A stretch of DNA of 64,000 nt from Mycobacterium sp. (GCA_023264735.1 JAHFVD010000033.1:1-64000), one strand, 5' to 3'. Positions 1 to 11,035 are shown, counted from the stretch's first letter. Notes: generated from the sequence alone by a model not told the origin. Numbers and translations: made by a program.

Positions 1-1175
<1,175 letters not shown>

Positions 1176-1176
<1 letters not shown>

Positions 1177-2399
1177 TGAGTTCGGCCACCGAGGTCGACG
1201 TCGACAGCCCGGCCGGAGCCGCCGCCGCACTGCGCGGCACGCACGCCATTCGCGAGCGGGCCGCAACGCTGACACAGCGGGCCAGGGCCGGCGGGTCGCA
1301 ATGGTTCACCGTGCACGACGACGCACTGGAATCCGCCGCCGCGCTGGTCGCCGATGTCACCCGCGACAACTACCCGGATCTGCAGATCCCGTTCCACAGT
1401 CGGTGGCGTCATTTCGAGGCAGGCGGGGTTGACCGCAGGGCCGAGCTCCTGCGCGGTGCCGACGCGCGGGCGTTGGTCGATCTCACGGTGGTCAGCGTGC
1501 TGCTCGACGCCGGTGCCGGGCCGGCCTGGTCCTACCACGAGCCCGGCACTGGTCTTCGGCTGAGTCGTTCGGAAGGCCTGGGGGTGGCCAGCTTTCATGC
1601 CTTCACGGCGGGCCTGTTCTCATCGGACCCCGGCGACCCGCTGCGCGCCGACGCCGCCGGGCTGGCCGGCCTGACCGCGGAGCGGCTGGGCGCGGCATTT
1701 CAGGCCGACGACGCCAACCCGCTGATCGGGCTCGACGGCCGGATGACGATCCTGCGCAGGCTCGGTGGCGCACTGTCGGCCGCGCCGGAGGTGTTCGGAC
1801 CCGACGGCCGCCCCGGCGGGCTTCTCGACGCGGTACGCGCGGCGGGCCGCGAGTCGGTGCGCGCTCACGACATTCTCAGCACGATCCTGACCAGGCTGGC
1901 GCCAATCTGGCCTGGCGGCAATATGATCGGCGACCATCCGGTCGGCGACTGCTGGCGCCACCCGGCGCTGGGCGGGCCCGGCCTGACCGCGGGATGGATG
2001 CCGTTTCACAAGCTGTCTCAGTGGCTCACCTACTCGCTGCTCGAGCCGTTCGGCTGGGCCGGGGTGATCGTCACCGACCTGGACGAGTTGACCGGCCTGC
2101 CCGAGTACCGCAACGGCGGTCTGCTGTTGGACACCGGCGTGCTGCGCCTGCGCGCTGACTGGTCCGACCAGAGTTGGACGGCCGGCGATGAATTGGTGGT
2201 CGAGTGGCGCGCGTTGACGGTGGCCCTGCTCGACGAGCTGGCTCCGCTGGTCCGTGACCGGCTCGGGGTGGACGCCGGGCAGATGCCGCTGGCGCGGGTC
2301 TTGGAGGGCGGTACCTGGGCGGCGGGCCGACTGCTGGCCCAGCAGCTGCGTGGGGGCCTGCCGCCGCTGTCCATCCTCAGTGATGGCACGGTGTTCTGA
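1176..2399 (+). CDS. DUF1688 / URC4 family protein
   Basis: ATG at 1176 overlaps the upstream [35 protein letters not shown]...; located between URC1-like and upp, as in URC clusters. Confidence 0.82.
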
Positions 2400-3028
2400 T
2401 GCGCGACGTCCACGTCATCGACCACCCGCTGGTACAGCACAAGCTGACTTTGATGCGCCGGGAGGAGACGTCCACCAACACGTTTCGCCGGCTCGCCAAC
2501 GAGATGGCCACGCTGCTGGCGTATGAAGTCCTGCGCGACACCCCGACTCAGGAGATCGAGGTCCGCACCCCGCTGGAGACGACGACCGGCACCGTCATCG
2601 ACGGCAAGAAGCTGGTGTTCGTCTCGATCCTGCGAGCCGGCACCGGCATCCTGGACGGAATGCTGACCGTGGTGCCCGGCGCCCGCGTCGGGCACATCGG
2701 GCTGTACCGAGATCCGAAAACACTTGTCGCTGTTGAGTATTACTTCAAGATGCCCAACGACCTGCACGAGCGCGAGGTCGTCGTCGTCGACCCGATGCTG
2801 GCCACCGGCAACTCAGCCGTAGCCGCGGTGGACCGACTCAAGGAGTTCCGGCCGCGGTCCATCAAGTTCGTCTGCCTGCTCACCTGCCCGGAAGGCATCG
2901 CCGCATTGCACGACGCCCATCCGGAGGTGCCGATCTACACCGCGGCAGTGGACCGTGGCCTCGACGAGCACAGCTACATCGTGCCGGGCCTCGGCGATGC
3001 CGGTGACCGCCTGTTCGGCACCAAGTAG
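2399..3028 (+). CDS. upp: Uracil phosphoribosyltransferase
   Basis: [32 protein letters not shown]..., [26 protein letters not shown]-binding motif, C-terminal [17 protein letters not shown]. Confidence 0.95.
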   Translation: MRDVHVIDHPLVQHKLTLMRREETSTNTFRRLANEMATLLAYEVLRDTPTQEIEVRTPLETTTGTVIDGKKLVFVSILRAGTGILDGMLTVVPGARVGHIGLYRDPKTLVAVEYYFKMPNDLHEREVVVVDPMLATGNSAVAAVDRLKEFRPRSIKFVCLLTCPEGIAALHDAHPEVPIYTAAVDRGLDEHSYIVPGLGDAGDRLFGTK

Positions 3029-3038
3029 GGCAGGCGAG

Positions 3039-3560
3039 TCAGCTCTTCGCGTGGGGTCTGAATACCGTTGCGGCACCGGACTCCATCCTGGTGCGGGCCC
3101 GCCAGATCGGCGTGCCTACCAGGTACGTGCGGATCATCGCATCCAATTCGATGCGCAGAAAGCAGATCCTGGACTCGCCGCGTCGGTGCATGTCTCGATA
3201 GCTGTCGATGATCTGTCGGCCGAGCCAGAACCCGGCGAAGGCGCCCCGGGCTTCGGCATGAGTCCAATCGACGATCTGGGCCTGGCCGCGCAGTTGGATC
3301 GTGGCTGGTGGAAGCGAGAACAACACCCGTCGCGACACTGGGACCACTAAAGAAACATCGCTATTGACAGCGATATTGCGAGCTTTCTGCAAATGCCGAC
3401 GGGTCATTATGTACATGACCGCCCCTGACGATGCCAGGGCGTAGGTGACCCCAGCCGATGCGGGACTGCCAGCCGTGTCACTGGTGGAGAGCACGGCGAA
3501 GTGCTGCCGCCGTATCTCCCGTTGAACCGTCGCGTAGTCGAGGTGCCGCCCGGGGTTCAC
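3039..3560 (-). CDS. Pyridoxamine 5'-phosphate oxidase-like (PPOX) FMN-binding family protein
   Basis: REIRRQHFAVLSTSDTAGSPASAGVTYAL N-terminal PPOX fold pattern. Confidence 0.65.
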   Translation of the reverse strand: MNPGRHLDYATVQREIRRQHFAVLSTSDTAGSPASAGVTYALASSGAVMYIMTRRHLQKARNIAVNSDVSLVVPVSRRVLFSLPPATIQLRGQAQIVDWTHAEARGAFAGFWLGRQIIDSYRDMHRRGESRICFLRIELDAMIRTYLVGTPIWRARTRMESGAATVFRPHAKS

Positions 3561-3826
3561 TGTCGCAGATTGGCGCGAAGGACGGTGAGGCGCTGTTGAT
3601 ATTCGTGCTCGTCGATCTCGCCGCGGGCGAATCGGGCGGCCAGAAGCTGCTCGGGTGACTCGTTATACGGACGGGGTGCGGGCACGGATCGCTGCTGGGG
3701 GCCACCGCTGGTGAACCGGACCAACGCGACGATCCCTACGATGATGAGAATCCAGAACAGCACCATTCCGATCGCCATCCCTGCGTATCCCCATCCGCCC
3801 ATGTCGTGGTCGTACCAGAACATCAT
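3557..3826 (-). CDS. Small membrane protein with C-terminal SHOCT domain
   Basis: One TM segment (GMAIGMVLFWILIIVGIVALV) then LLAARFARGEIDEHEYQQRLTVL, typical SHOCT. Confidence 0.75.
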   Translation of the reverse strand: MMFWYDHDMGGWGYAGMAIGMVLFWILIIVGIVALVRFTSGGPQQRSVPAPRPYNESPEQLLAARFARGEIDEHEYQQRLTVLRANLRQ

Positions 3827-3848
3827 GGGAACTCCTTTCCTCTGATTC

Positions 3849-5396
3849 TCAACCGGTGTAATCGAGAGTGGTCATCATTCCGGCGTCCATGTGATATCCG
3901 TTGTGGCAGTGCAGCATCCAGATTCCTGGGTTGTCGGCCACCAGCTTGACCGCCACGGTCTGCATCGGTTTGACGATGACGGTGTCCTTGCGCGGTCCAG
4001 GACTGCCGTCCGCTTTGATCACCTGAAAGGTGTGGCCGTGCAGGTGCATGGGATGCCACATCATGCTTGCGTTGGCGAACGTCAGGGTGGCGTGCTGGCC
4101 CCGATCGACGGTCAGCGGCACGGTTTGGTCGTAGGGGCGGCCGTTGATCATCCAGTCGTACTGCATCATCCCGCCGGACAGGCGGGCGTGTAGGTCGAGA
4201 TCGGTGCGGGCCGGCAGCTGAACTTCCGGTGTCGCGGTGAAGGTGTCGACGGTGCCGACGAGTCGGGTCAGCTCCGGCGGCCGGTAGTCGGCGCCCGGAC
4301 CGTTTCCTGCTGCGGTGGACAGCAGGGCGCGGGCCACTGCGTTCTTTCCTTCGGCCGAGGCCACCAACGGGAACACCCCGTCCCCGGCGGTTACCACCAC
4401 GTCGTAGCGCTCCCCCATCCCGAGCAGGACCGCGTCGACCTCGGTGGGGACGACCGGGAAGCCGTCGGTATGCGTGACGGTCATCCGGTGCCCGGCCAGG
4501 GCAACCCGGAACGCGGTGTCGGCGGCGGCGTTGATGATCCGGATTCGGATGCGCTGCCCCGGCTTCGCCGTGAACGTGCTCGCAGCAGCGGGGATGCGTC
4601 CGTTGACGAGGTAGTACGGGTAGTTGACGTCGCCGGCGTCGCCACCGAGCAGATCACTCGCCCCCACACCGCCCATCCCGGGCATGGAGCCCATCCCGCC
4701 CATCGGACCCATGCCGCCCATGCCCGGCATCGAGCCCATGCCGCCCATGCCCTTCGACCTCAGCCCGTCGAAGATCTCCTGGGGGCTGCTGCCGACTCCG
4801 GAGGTCCAGTCGTCGAGCATGACGATCCACTCGGCGTCATAACGGCCGGGCTCGGCAGGGTCGTCGATGATGACCGGTAGATACAGCCCGTAGTCGGTGC
4901 CCAGCCCGGTGTGCGGATGGGCCCAGTATGTCCCGGGATACGGCGAGCTGAAGCGGTAGGTGAAGTTCGCCCCAGGCGCGATGTCGGGGGTGGCAGGGGC
5001 TGCGCCGTCCATGTCGTTGCGCAGCGCGATTCCGTGCCAATGCAGCGAGGTCGGATCATCGAGCGCGTTGTCGACGGTGACGGCGATCTCGTCGCCGACA
5101 TTGGCCCGGATCAGCGGACCCGGAACCTGGTTGTTGTATGCCAGAGTGCGCGCCCTGGTCCCACCCAGATCGATGTCGGTCGCGCCGGGCGCCAAGCGTG
5201 CGGTGACCGTCCTGCCGGTATGCGGCCGGGATGCCTCTGCGGAAGTGATCGCCTCCGGCCGAACGGAGCCGCCCGGGGCACTCGCGGTCGTGGAGCGGCT
5301 ACAGGCCACCAAAGCCGCGCCTCCGAGGACACCGGCAGCAAGGAAACCGCGCCGGGTCATGGGTGCCGCCATCAGGGGCCGTCGACTCATCACCAT
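3849..5396 (-). CDS. Tat-exported multicopper oxidase (MmcO/CueO-like)
   Basis: RRGFLAAG twin-arginine signal; HWHG, HPHT, MWHPMHLHGHTFQV and MLHCHNGYHMDAGM copper motifs; Met-rich insert. ORF runs to 5477 but ATGs at 5396/5390 are likelier starts. Confidence 0.9.
   Translation of the reverse strand: MVMSRRPLMAAPMTRRGFLAAGVLGGAALVACSRSTTASAPGGSVRPEAITSAEASRPHTGRTVTARLAPGATDIDLGGTRARTLAYNNQVPGPLIRANVGDEIAVTVDNALDDPTSLHWHGIALRNDMDGAAPATPDIAPGANFTYRFSSPYPGTYWAHPHTGLGTDYGLYLPVIIDDPAEPGRYDAEWIVMLDDWTSGVGSSPQEIFDGLRSKGMGGMGSMPGMGGMGPMGGMGSMPGMGGVGASDLLGGDAGDVNYPYYLVNGRIPAAASTFTAKPGQRIRIRIINAAADTAFRVALAGHRMTVTHTDGFPVVPTEVDAVLLGMGERYDVVVTAGDGVFPLVASAEGKNAVARALLSTAAGNGPGADYRPPELTRLVGTVDTFTATPEVQLPARTDLDLHARLSGGMMQYDWMINGRPYDQTVPLTVDRGQHATLTFANASMMWHPMHLHGHTFQVIKADGSPGPRKDTVIVKPMQTVAVKLVADNPGIWMLHCHNGYHMDAGMMTTLDYTG
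4669..4755 (-). repeat. Imperfect tandem repeat encoding a Met-rich GMGSMPGMGGMGPMGG tract in the multicopper oxidase
   Basis: Repeated (GGCATSGAGCCCATSCCGCCCAT)-like units in the DNA; protein GMGGMGSMPGMGGMGPMGGMGSMPGMGG. Confidence 0.8.
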
Positions 5397-5462
5397 TCCT
5401 GTCTTCTGGAAGCTCGTGTCCCAGACTGCGCCGGACCCTCGGCGGGTTTGGTGTTGGTTCTG

Positions 5463-5479
5463 TGAAGATTCACTCAAGA
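5463..5479 (+). promoter_or_regulatory. Putative response-regulator box 1: TGAAGA-TTCAC-TCAAGA
   Basis: 11-bp-spaced direct repeat between the divergent multicopper oxidase and response regulator; shares GTTCTGTGAAGATTC with 8283-8296. Confidence 0.65.
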
Positions 5480-5515
5480 CCTGACCAGGTCGCCCCAGCG
5501 CGGCACGATGAAGGC

Positions 5516-6271
5516 ATGGATCTCACATCGCAGGCAGCACCGGCCGGTGCTGACCTGGGCTATCGCGCCTTGGTGGTCGATGACGAAGAACCACTGGCCG
5601 AAGTCGTCGCCAGTTACTTGGAACGCGAACACTTCGAAGTGACGGTGTGCCATTCCGGGGTCGACGCGTTGGCCGTCGCCCGGCAAGTCGATCCGGACGT
5701 GGTCGTACTCGACCTCGGTCTGCCCGGTATCGACGGACTCGAGGTGTGCCGGCAGCTGCGGACGTTTTCCGACGCCTACGTGGTGATGCTCACCGCCCGC
5801 GATGCCGAAGTGGACACCATCGTCGGGCTGTCGGTCGGCGCCGACGATTACGTGACCAAACCGTTCAGCCCGCGGGAGCTGGTTGCCCGGATCCGGGCGA
5901 TGCTCCGCAGGCCACGCTCGGTGAGTGCGCGCGCCACACCAGGGGGTGCGGGCAGTAGCGAGTTGCCGCCACGGGTGTTCGGGCCGCTGTCGATCGACGT
6001 GGCGAGTCGCCAGGTATTCCTCGACGTTGAAACGATCCCGTTGACACGCACCGAGTTCGACATCCTTGCCGCCCTGTCATCGCGGCCCGGCGTGGTATGG
6101 AGCCGCCGCCAACTGATCGACGCAGTATGGGGCGAACCCTGGGTGGGCAACGACCACCTCGTCGATGTCCACATCGGGCACTTGCGGCACAAACTCAGCG
6201 ACAATCCCACCGAACCGAGGTTCGTATTGACCGTGCGCGGCGTGGGCTACCGGATGGGAACCGGACAATGA
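5516..6271 (+). CDS. OmpR/PhoB-family response regulator
   Basis: ALVVDDEEPLAEVVASYL, VVLDLGLPGIDGLEV, ADDYVTKPFSPRELVARI, winged-helix C-terminus; ATG at 5516 in frame with the supplied ORF. Confidence 0.92.
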   Translation: MDLTSQAAPAGADLGYRALVVDDEEPLAEVVASYLEREHFEVTVCHSGVDALAVARQVDPDVVVLDLGLPGIDGLEVCRQLRTFSDAYVVMLTARDAEVDTIVGLSVGADDYVTKPFSPRELVARIRAMLRRPRSVSARATPGGAGSSELPPRVFGPLSIDVASRQVFLDVETIPLTRTEFDILAALSSRPGVVWSRRQLIDAVWGEPWVGNDHLVDVHIGHLRHKLSDNPTEPRFVLTVRGVGYRMGTGQ

Positions 6272-7422
6272 CCGGGGTTAGTGGGTTCGGAATGCGGCGG
6301 CGTCTGCTGCTCGCCCAAAGCTTGGTCCTCGTCGCTGGCGGCGTGACCACATGGGTTGTCGCATCGATGGTCGGCCCACCGTTGTTCCGGGAACACCTCC
6401 ACATGGCCGGCATCGCCCATGATTCCAACGAGCAATATCATGCCGAGCAGGCCTACCAGCACGCCACTGCGCTCTCCATCGGAGTCGCGATCACGGTATC
6501 TGCCATCACCGCACTGATCGCCACCGTGTACCTCAGCCGACGCCTGCAGCTTTCCATCGCCGAGGTCTCCGCGGCCGCGTCGGCGGTCGCCGAAGGACAC
6601 TACGACATCCGCGTCGCCCCTCCTCGACTTGGCCATGAGTTCGACGAGATGGCAACAGCTTTCAACCAGATGGCCGAGCGTTTGCAGGCGGTGGAGTCAA
6701 CCCGCCGCCAGTTGTTCGGTGACCTCGCCCACGAGATCCGCACTCCGGTGGCGGTTCTCGAGGCATACTTGGAAGCGGTGGAGGATGGCGTGAAAACCCT
6801 TGATCAGCCCACAATGTCGGTACTGCGGGAGCAGACCGGGCGATTGGTCCGCTTCTCCGCCGACGTTGCCGCCCTGGCTCAAGCCGAAGAAGCTCACGCC
6901 ACCATCGCGCCTGGGTGGGTCGACGCCGGTGAGGTCGCGAGCACAGTCACCGCCGCGATGACAGACCGGTATGCCGCCAAACATGTTTCGTTGGACACCC
7001 GCGCGGATGACGACACCCGCCTCTGGGCGGATCGGCAGCGGTTGGCGCAGGTGGTGGGCAACTTGCTCGACAACGCCTTACGTCACACGCCTGCCGGCGG
7101 CCACGTCACCTTCACGGTGACCCGAGTCACGGACGAGGTTGTGCTCAGTGTCGCCGACGATGGCGAAGGGATCGCTGCCGAGCATCTTCCCCACATCTTC
7201 GAACGCTTCTATCGCGCCGACTTCGCACGCGACCGTCAGCGAGGAGGCTCGGGCATCGGACTGGCGATCGCCAAGGCGCTCACCGAGGCCCATGGCGGCC
7301 GCATAAGCGTGGCCAGCCGTGGCCTCGGCCACGGCACCACGTTCACGGTGGTGATACCAGTCCTCGCAGCGGCCGCGACCCGGGACGGCGGCCAGCGCGT
7401 CGGCGCCCCGACCTGTTCATGA
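6268..7422 (+). CDS. Membrane sensor histidine kinase
   Basis: HAMP region, DLAHEIRTPVAVLEAYLEAV H-box, VGNLLDNALRHTPAGG N-box; overlaps the RR stop. Confidence 0.92.
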   Translation: MTGVSGFGMRRRLLLAQSLVLVAGGVTTWVVASMVGPPLFREHLHMAGIAHDSNEQYHAEQAYQHATALSIGVAITVSAITALIATVYLSRRLQLSIAEVSAAASAVAEGHYDIRVAPPRLGHEFDEMATAFNQMAERLQAVESTRRQLFGDLAHEIRTPVAVLEAYLEAVEDGVKTLDQPTMSVLREQTGRLVRFSADVAALAQAEEAHATIAPGWVDAGEVASTVTAAMTDRYAAKHVSLDTRADDDTRLWADRQRLAQVVGNLLDNALRHTPAGGHVTFTVTRVTDEVVLSVADDGEGIAAEHLPHIFERFYRADFARDRQRGGSGIGLAIAKALTEAHGGRISVASRGLGHGTTFTVVIPVLAAAATRDGGQRVGAPTCS

Positions 7423-7459
7423 CTGCGTCTCGCTCACCTGCACGTGGTAGGCAGCTCGC

Positions 7460-8206
7460 CTACAGCGAGCTCAGGATCTGGTTCATGGTGTCGATCTCCT
7501 TCTGCTGGCTGGTTGCGATCGACTTGGCCAGCGCAACCGTGTCGGCGAATTGACCATTCTTGATTTCGTTCTGCGCCATGGTGATTGCGCCCTGGTGATG
7601 TGTGATCATCTGGTTGAGGAATAGCTTGCTGGCCTCGACTCCCTGGGCGTCTTTCAACGCCTGCATGTCGGCCGGCGACATCATTCCATCCATGCCGGCC
7701 ATGTCACCCATTCCGGGCATACCCGGCATCATCGACCCGCTCGGCATGGGCATCGGCATCGTCGAGGTGGTGGGCGCTGCGGTGGCTGTATCCGAGCCGT
7801 GCATGCCGCCGTGATCGGAGGGCGCGTTACCTGTTGTGCCATTCATTCCCGGCATGCCAGGCATAGCGGGCATCCCCCACTGATTCAGCCAGCCCTGCAT
7901 CTGCTCGATCTCCGGACCTTGGGCAGCCTTGATCTGCTTGGCCAAGTCCACCACCCGCGGGTCAATGCCCTGCTTGGCCAGGATCATGTCGCTCATCTCT
8001 ATCGCCTGCTGGTGGTGCGGAATCATCATGTGGGCGAACATCATGTCGGACTGGTTATGCGCGCCTGCCGGCGCCGACGACGAGCTTTGGGCCGTGGCCG
8101 GCGTCGACGGTGCTGCCTCCTTGGTCGCGGGGTTGCTACACGCGCCGATGACGACCACCGCGGCGAACGCAGCCACTCCGGTCACCACAATCTTTGCCTG
8201 GTTCAC
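7460..8206 (-). CDS. DUF305 lipoprotein, Met-rich
   Basis: Lipobox VVIGACSNP; two MIPHHQQAIEMSDM / ITHHQGAITMAQNE DUF305 signatures; Met/Gly/Pro-rich linker. Confidence 0.88.
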   Translation of the reverse strand: MNQAKIVVTGVAAFAAVVVIGACSNPATKEAAPSTPATAQSSSSAPAGAHNQSDMMFAHMMIPHHQQAIEMSDMILAKQGIDPRVVDLAKQIKAAQGPEIEQMQGWLNQWGMPAMPGMPGMNGTTGNAPSDHGGMHGSDTATAAPTTSTMPMPMPSGSMMPGMPGMGDMAGMDGMMSPADMQALKDAQGVEASKLFLNQMITHHQGAITMAQNEIKNGQFADTVALAKSIATSQQKEIDTMNQILSSL

Positions 8207-8287
8207 AGCACATCCTTTCGTCCGATCAACCGTGTCGGTCCACCAACCAGACTGCCCAGGCTCGATAGGGCTGCCCTAGACGTTCTG

Positions 8288-8304
8288 TGAAGATTCGATG
8301 AAGA
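8288..8304 (+). promoter_or_regulatory. Putative response-regulator box 2: TGAAGA-TTCGA-TGAAGA
   Basis: Perfect 11-bp-spaced hexamer repeat between DUF305 (-) and the copper chaperone (+). Confidence 0.7.
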
Positions 8305-8334
8305 ACGACAGGTTCGGGTCGTCAGCAGGGCCCC

Positions 8335-8353
8335 TATACCCCCAAGGGGTATA
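8335..8353 (+). promoter_or_regulatory. CsoR/RicR-type copper operator TATACCCCCAAGGGGTATA
   Basis: Near-perfect palindrome with TATACCCC/GGGGTATA arms, 27 bp upstream of the copZ-like ATG. Confidence 0.75.
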
Positions 8354-8379
8354 TAGTGACGACAGAGGAGGACTCAATC

Positions 8380-8646
8380 ATGAGCGTTGCCATTCGCGTT
8401 GCCGGGATGTCCTGTGAGCACTGCGCCAATACCATTCGCCAGGCGGTTTCAGCACTGGCCGGGGTGGACCGAGTCGATGTCGACGTGGCCCGTGGCATTG
8501 TCACGGCCGATGGGGATTGTGACGCGGCGGCGATTTCCGCTGCGATCGCCGACGCGGGCTACACCCCGCAAGGGGAAGTCAGCCCACCCTCTCGGCCGTT
8601 GCTGCCGATCGCCGGATCTTCAGACAGCGGTTGTTGTTGCGGTTGA
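8380..8646 (+). CDS. CopZ-like heavy-metal-associated (HMA) copper chaperone with C-terminal CCCG
   Basis: RVAGMSCEHCANTIRQAV HMA motif; ends GSSDSGCCCG. Confidence 0.88.
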   Translation: MSVAIRVAGMSCEHCANTIRQAVSALAGVDRVDVDVARGIVTADGDCDAAAISAAIADAGYTPQGEVSPPSRPLLPIAGSSDSGCCCG

Positions 8647-8672
8647 GACTGATTCGGTGACGTCTGCCGGCC

Positions 8673-9365
8673 TTATCCTTCGATGATGCGGGTCACATAT
8701 GGCGTCATCCCCGCAGTCCTCACCGGAGAGACTTTCACCGGCACGCCGGTCTGCTGAGCCTCTAGCATCTGGCCACCGCCGAGGTATATCGCCTCGTGCT
8801 GGCTGCCGCCCGGACCCCAGAACAGTAGATCGCCTCGCCTGGCTTGCGACGGCGGGATCTTGCGGCCTGCGTTGTATTGGTCACCCGACCATCGTGGCAG
8901 AAGTACGCCCACGCCTGCATACGCATACCGGGTAAGTCCCGAGCAGTCGAAACCGACTGTGCCGGCACCAGAGTCGATCCCACTGCTCGGTCCGGTGAGG
9001 CTCCCTCCACCCCACGAATAGGGAACACCGATCTGGGTCCCCGCGCGGCGAATTACGTATTCGATCGCCTGGCCGCCAGAGACCCGGCTTCCACTAGCAG
9101 GAACGGCGGAGGCACTATCGGCCAAACCCAGACTGTGGAGAAATGAGCGGCCGAGGTCCATCGTGGTCTGGACGGCAAGAGCACTGGCGCGAAGTGACGC
9201 GTTCGCGACCGACAGCGGGTCACCGGGTGCCCCTGCACTGACGATGTTGGGAAGCAAGGGATCCCATGTCAAGGCGCCGGGATCCGCAGCAGCAGGAGCG
9301 GAAGGCTGGAAGGACAGCGCCGCGACTAGGAGACAGACAATCCGCATGAATCGGCGGTGAAACAT
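8673..9365 (-). CDS. NlpC/P60-family secreted hydrolase (RipD-like)
   Basis: Signal peptide; GVPYSWGGGS, FDCSGLTRYAYAGVG, LPRWSGDQYNAG, GDLLFWG. Confidence 0.85.
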   Translation of the reverse strand: MFHRRFMRIVCLLVAALSFQPSAPAAADPGALTWDPLLPNIVSAGAPGDPLSVANASLRASALAVQTTMDLGRSFLHSLGLADSASAVPASGSRVSGGQAIEYVIRRAGTQIGVPYSWGGGSLTGPSSGIDSGAGTVGFDCSGLTRYAYAGVGVLLPRWSGDQYNAGRKIPPSQARRGDLLFWGPGGSQHEAIYLGGGQMLEAQQTGVPVKVSPVRTAGMTPYVTRIIEG

Positions 9366-9476
9366 CCTCGATCACGTCCTTGTCTGCTGTTGCGCGTGCT
9401 CTCACGGCGACACCAAGAAGACATCGCTGCCGCAGGCGGAAGCCGATGGGTAGGTCGCACATACTGCCCTGAATAG

Positions 9477-9493
9477 TACGTAGTTGCTACGTA
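9477..9493. promoter_or_regulatory. Inverted repeat TACGTAG-TTG-CTACGTA upstream of the NlpC/P60 gene
   Basis: Perfect 7-3-7 palindrome in the intergenic region next to a BlaI gene; also readable as a TACGTAGTT direct repeat. Confidence 0.6.
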
Positions 9494-9589
9494 GTTATGA
9501 ACGGTAGCAGTGAGCGCGAGATGCTCACACCCGCATCACGTATCACTTGAATAACGATCGCCCTTGTGGGCGTGTCGAATTCGACGGAA

Positions 9590-9979
9590 TTACTTGTGGT
9601 TGGCCTTACCCGTTCGCTTTGCCAGGCGCCGCAACGCGGCCCGCAGGCCCTCTGACTCTTCAGCATCCATCTGTTCGACGAAGTGAGCGAGCACCAGTTC
9701 GGGGCGCCCGCCGCCTTCGAGTGCCTCGCGCATCAGATTGGCGGTGTGTTCTTCGCGGGTCATGACTGCCCAGTAGCGGTAGGCACGACCATCTTTCTCA
9801 CGGTCAAGCCAGCCTTTGGCGTGCAGGTTGTCCATGGTCGACATCACCGTGGTGTACGCGATGCGCCGTTCAGCGGCGAGCTCGTCAAAGATCTCACGCA
9901 CCGTGACGGTGTAGGGGTCGTTATCCCAGACCCGTGCCATCACGACGGCCTCCAGTTCGCCGAACCCTCGAACACTCAT
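9590..9979 (-). CDS. BlaI/MecI/CopY-family transcriptional regulator
   Basis: GELEAVVMARVWDNDPYTVTVREIFDEL..IAYTTVMSTMDNLHAKGWLDREKDGRAYRYWAV. Confidence 0.9.
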   Translation of the reverse strand: MSVRGFGELEAVVMARVWDNDPYTVTVREIFDELAAERRIAYTTVMSTMDNLHAKGWLDREKDGRAYRYWAVMTREEHTANLMREALEGGGRPELVLAHFVEQMDAEESEGLRAALRRLAKRTGKANHK

Positions 9980-10034
9980 GTACGTCCTCGACTTTCAGTG
10001 CTTCTGGCCAACATTCGCCACTTCGGCTCCGCAC

Positions 10035-10934
10035 TCAAATTCCACACGAGATCAAGCCGATCTCGACCACCAGCGCGGCCAACATCGACGCCGCCAGGAC
10101 CATCGCCACAGTCCAAGCCCCCGGTCGGGGTCGGTGCGGCGGGCCGTCGGGACTGTGTGTCGTCAGACGTGACAGGCGCAATTGTGCCGATTCGGTGGCG
10201 ATTCCGAGCGAAACGGCCGGCGCCGTTGTGTGCTGAAGAGCTTGGATTGCTTGCCGGAGCGGCCACGTGCCGTGGACCCGCGCAGCTTGAGCATCGGCGT
10301 CCAATTCGATGAGGGTACGGACCAACGAGGGCGATTGCCGGGTCAGGGGCAGCCAGCCGAGACCCACCGACAGTGCTTGTGCCACAGCGATGAACAAGTG
10401 GTGCCGCCGGCGGATATGGGCTTTCTCGTGGGAGACAACGGCACTCACCGCGCCGAGTCCTAGGCAATCGCGAAGTCCGACACTCATCACCACCAGTGGC
10501 GGCTTGCCAGCCAAACTATAGGCGTGTGGCTCTGATGTCGGCAGCCAGATCACCGCGCCCGAGCGCGGTGCCTTTTCTGTCAGCAGCCACGCCAATTCGA
10601 CATGTCGCGCGTGGACGCGGCGACGGCGGCGTGTGGTGCTGCCCAACTGCCATGCCCCCCGTATGACCGCAATGACAACGGCCGCGCCACTGAGCAATCC
10701 AGCGGTGGGATCGACCCAGCCTGGCAGGCCAGTCGCCGGCGATAGCCAACAACCATGAACAAGGACCGCCACGACGGGCAACGCGATCGCGGACACGGCG
10801 ACACATATCAGAATCGCCCAGACCACCAGCAACAGTCCCGCATCGACATTCCGCCGCATCCCCCGACGCATAAGGGGCGGCGAACCTATCCCGACGAGAA
10901 GGCCGCCGATGGTCCACAAGACTGCGCTTGTCAC
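10035..10934 (-). CDS. M56 (BlaR1-like) membrane metallopeptidase
   Basis: SAVVSHEKAHIRRRHHLF HExxH-type motif variant, multiple TMs, followed by blaI. Confidence 0.85.
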   Translation of the reverse strand: MTSAVLWTIGGLLVGIGSPPLMRRGMRRNVDAGLLLVVWAILICVAVSAIALPVVAVLVHGCWLSPATGLPGWVDPTAGLLSGAAVVIAVIRGAWQLGSTTRRRRRVHARHVELAWLLTEKAPRSGAVIWLPTSEPHAYSLAGKPPLVVMSVGLRDCLGLGAVSAVVSHEKAHIRRRHHLFIAVAQALSVGLGWLPLTRQSPSLVRTLIELDADAQAARVHGTWPLRQAIQALQHTTAPAVSLGIATESAQLRLSRLTTHSPDGPPHRPRPGAWTVAMVLAASMLAALVVEIGLISCGI

Positions 10935-10983
10935 CGTGAGTGCCGCCCTCCCTGGCTCTGCCGAGGTCGCACCAGAGCACTAT

Positions 10984-11002
10984 CTACTGAGCTCGACAGT
11001 AG
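10984..11002. promoter_or_regulatory. Inverted repeat CTACTG-N7-CAGTAG upstream of the M56-blaI operon
   Basis: Perfect 6-7-6 palindrome 50 bp upstream of the M56 start. Confidence 0.5.
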
Positions 11003-11035
11003 TCGAATCTTACAGGCCGCCAGTCTAGATCCCCA

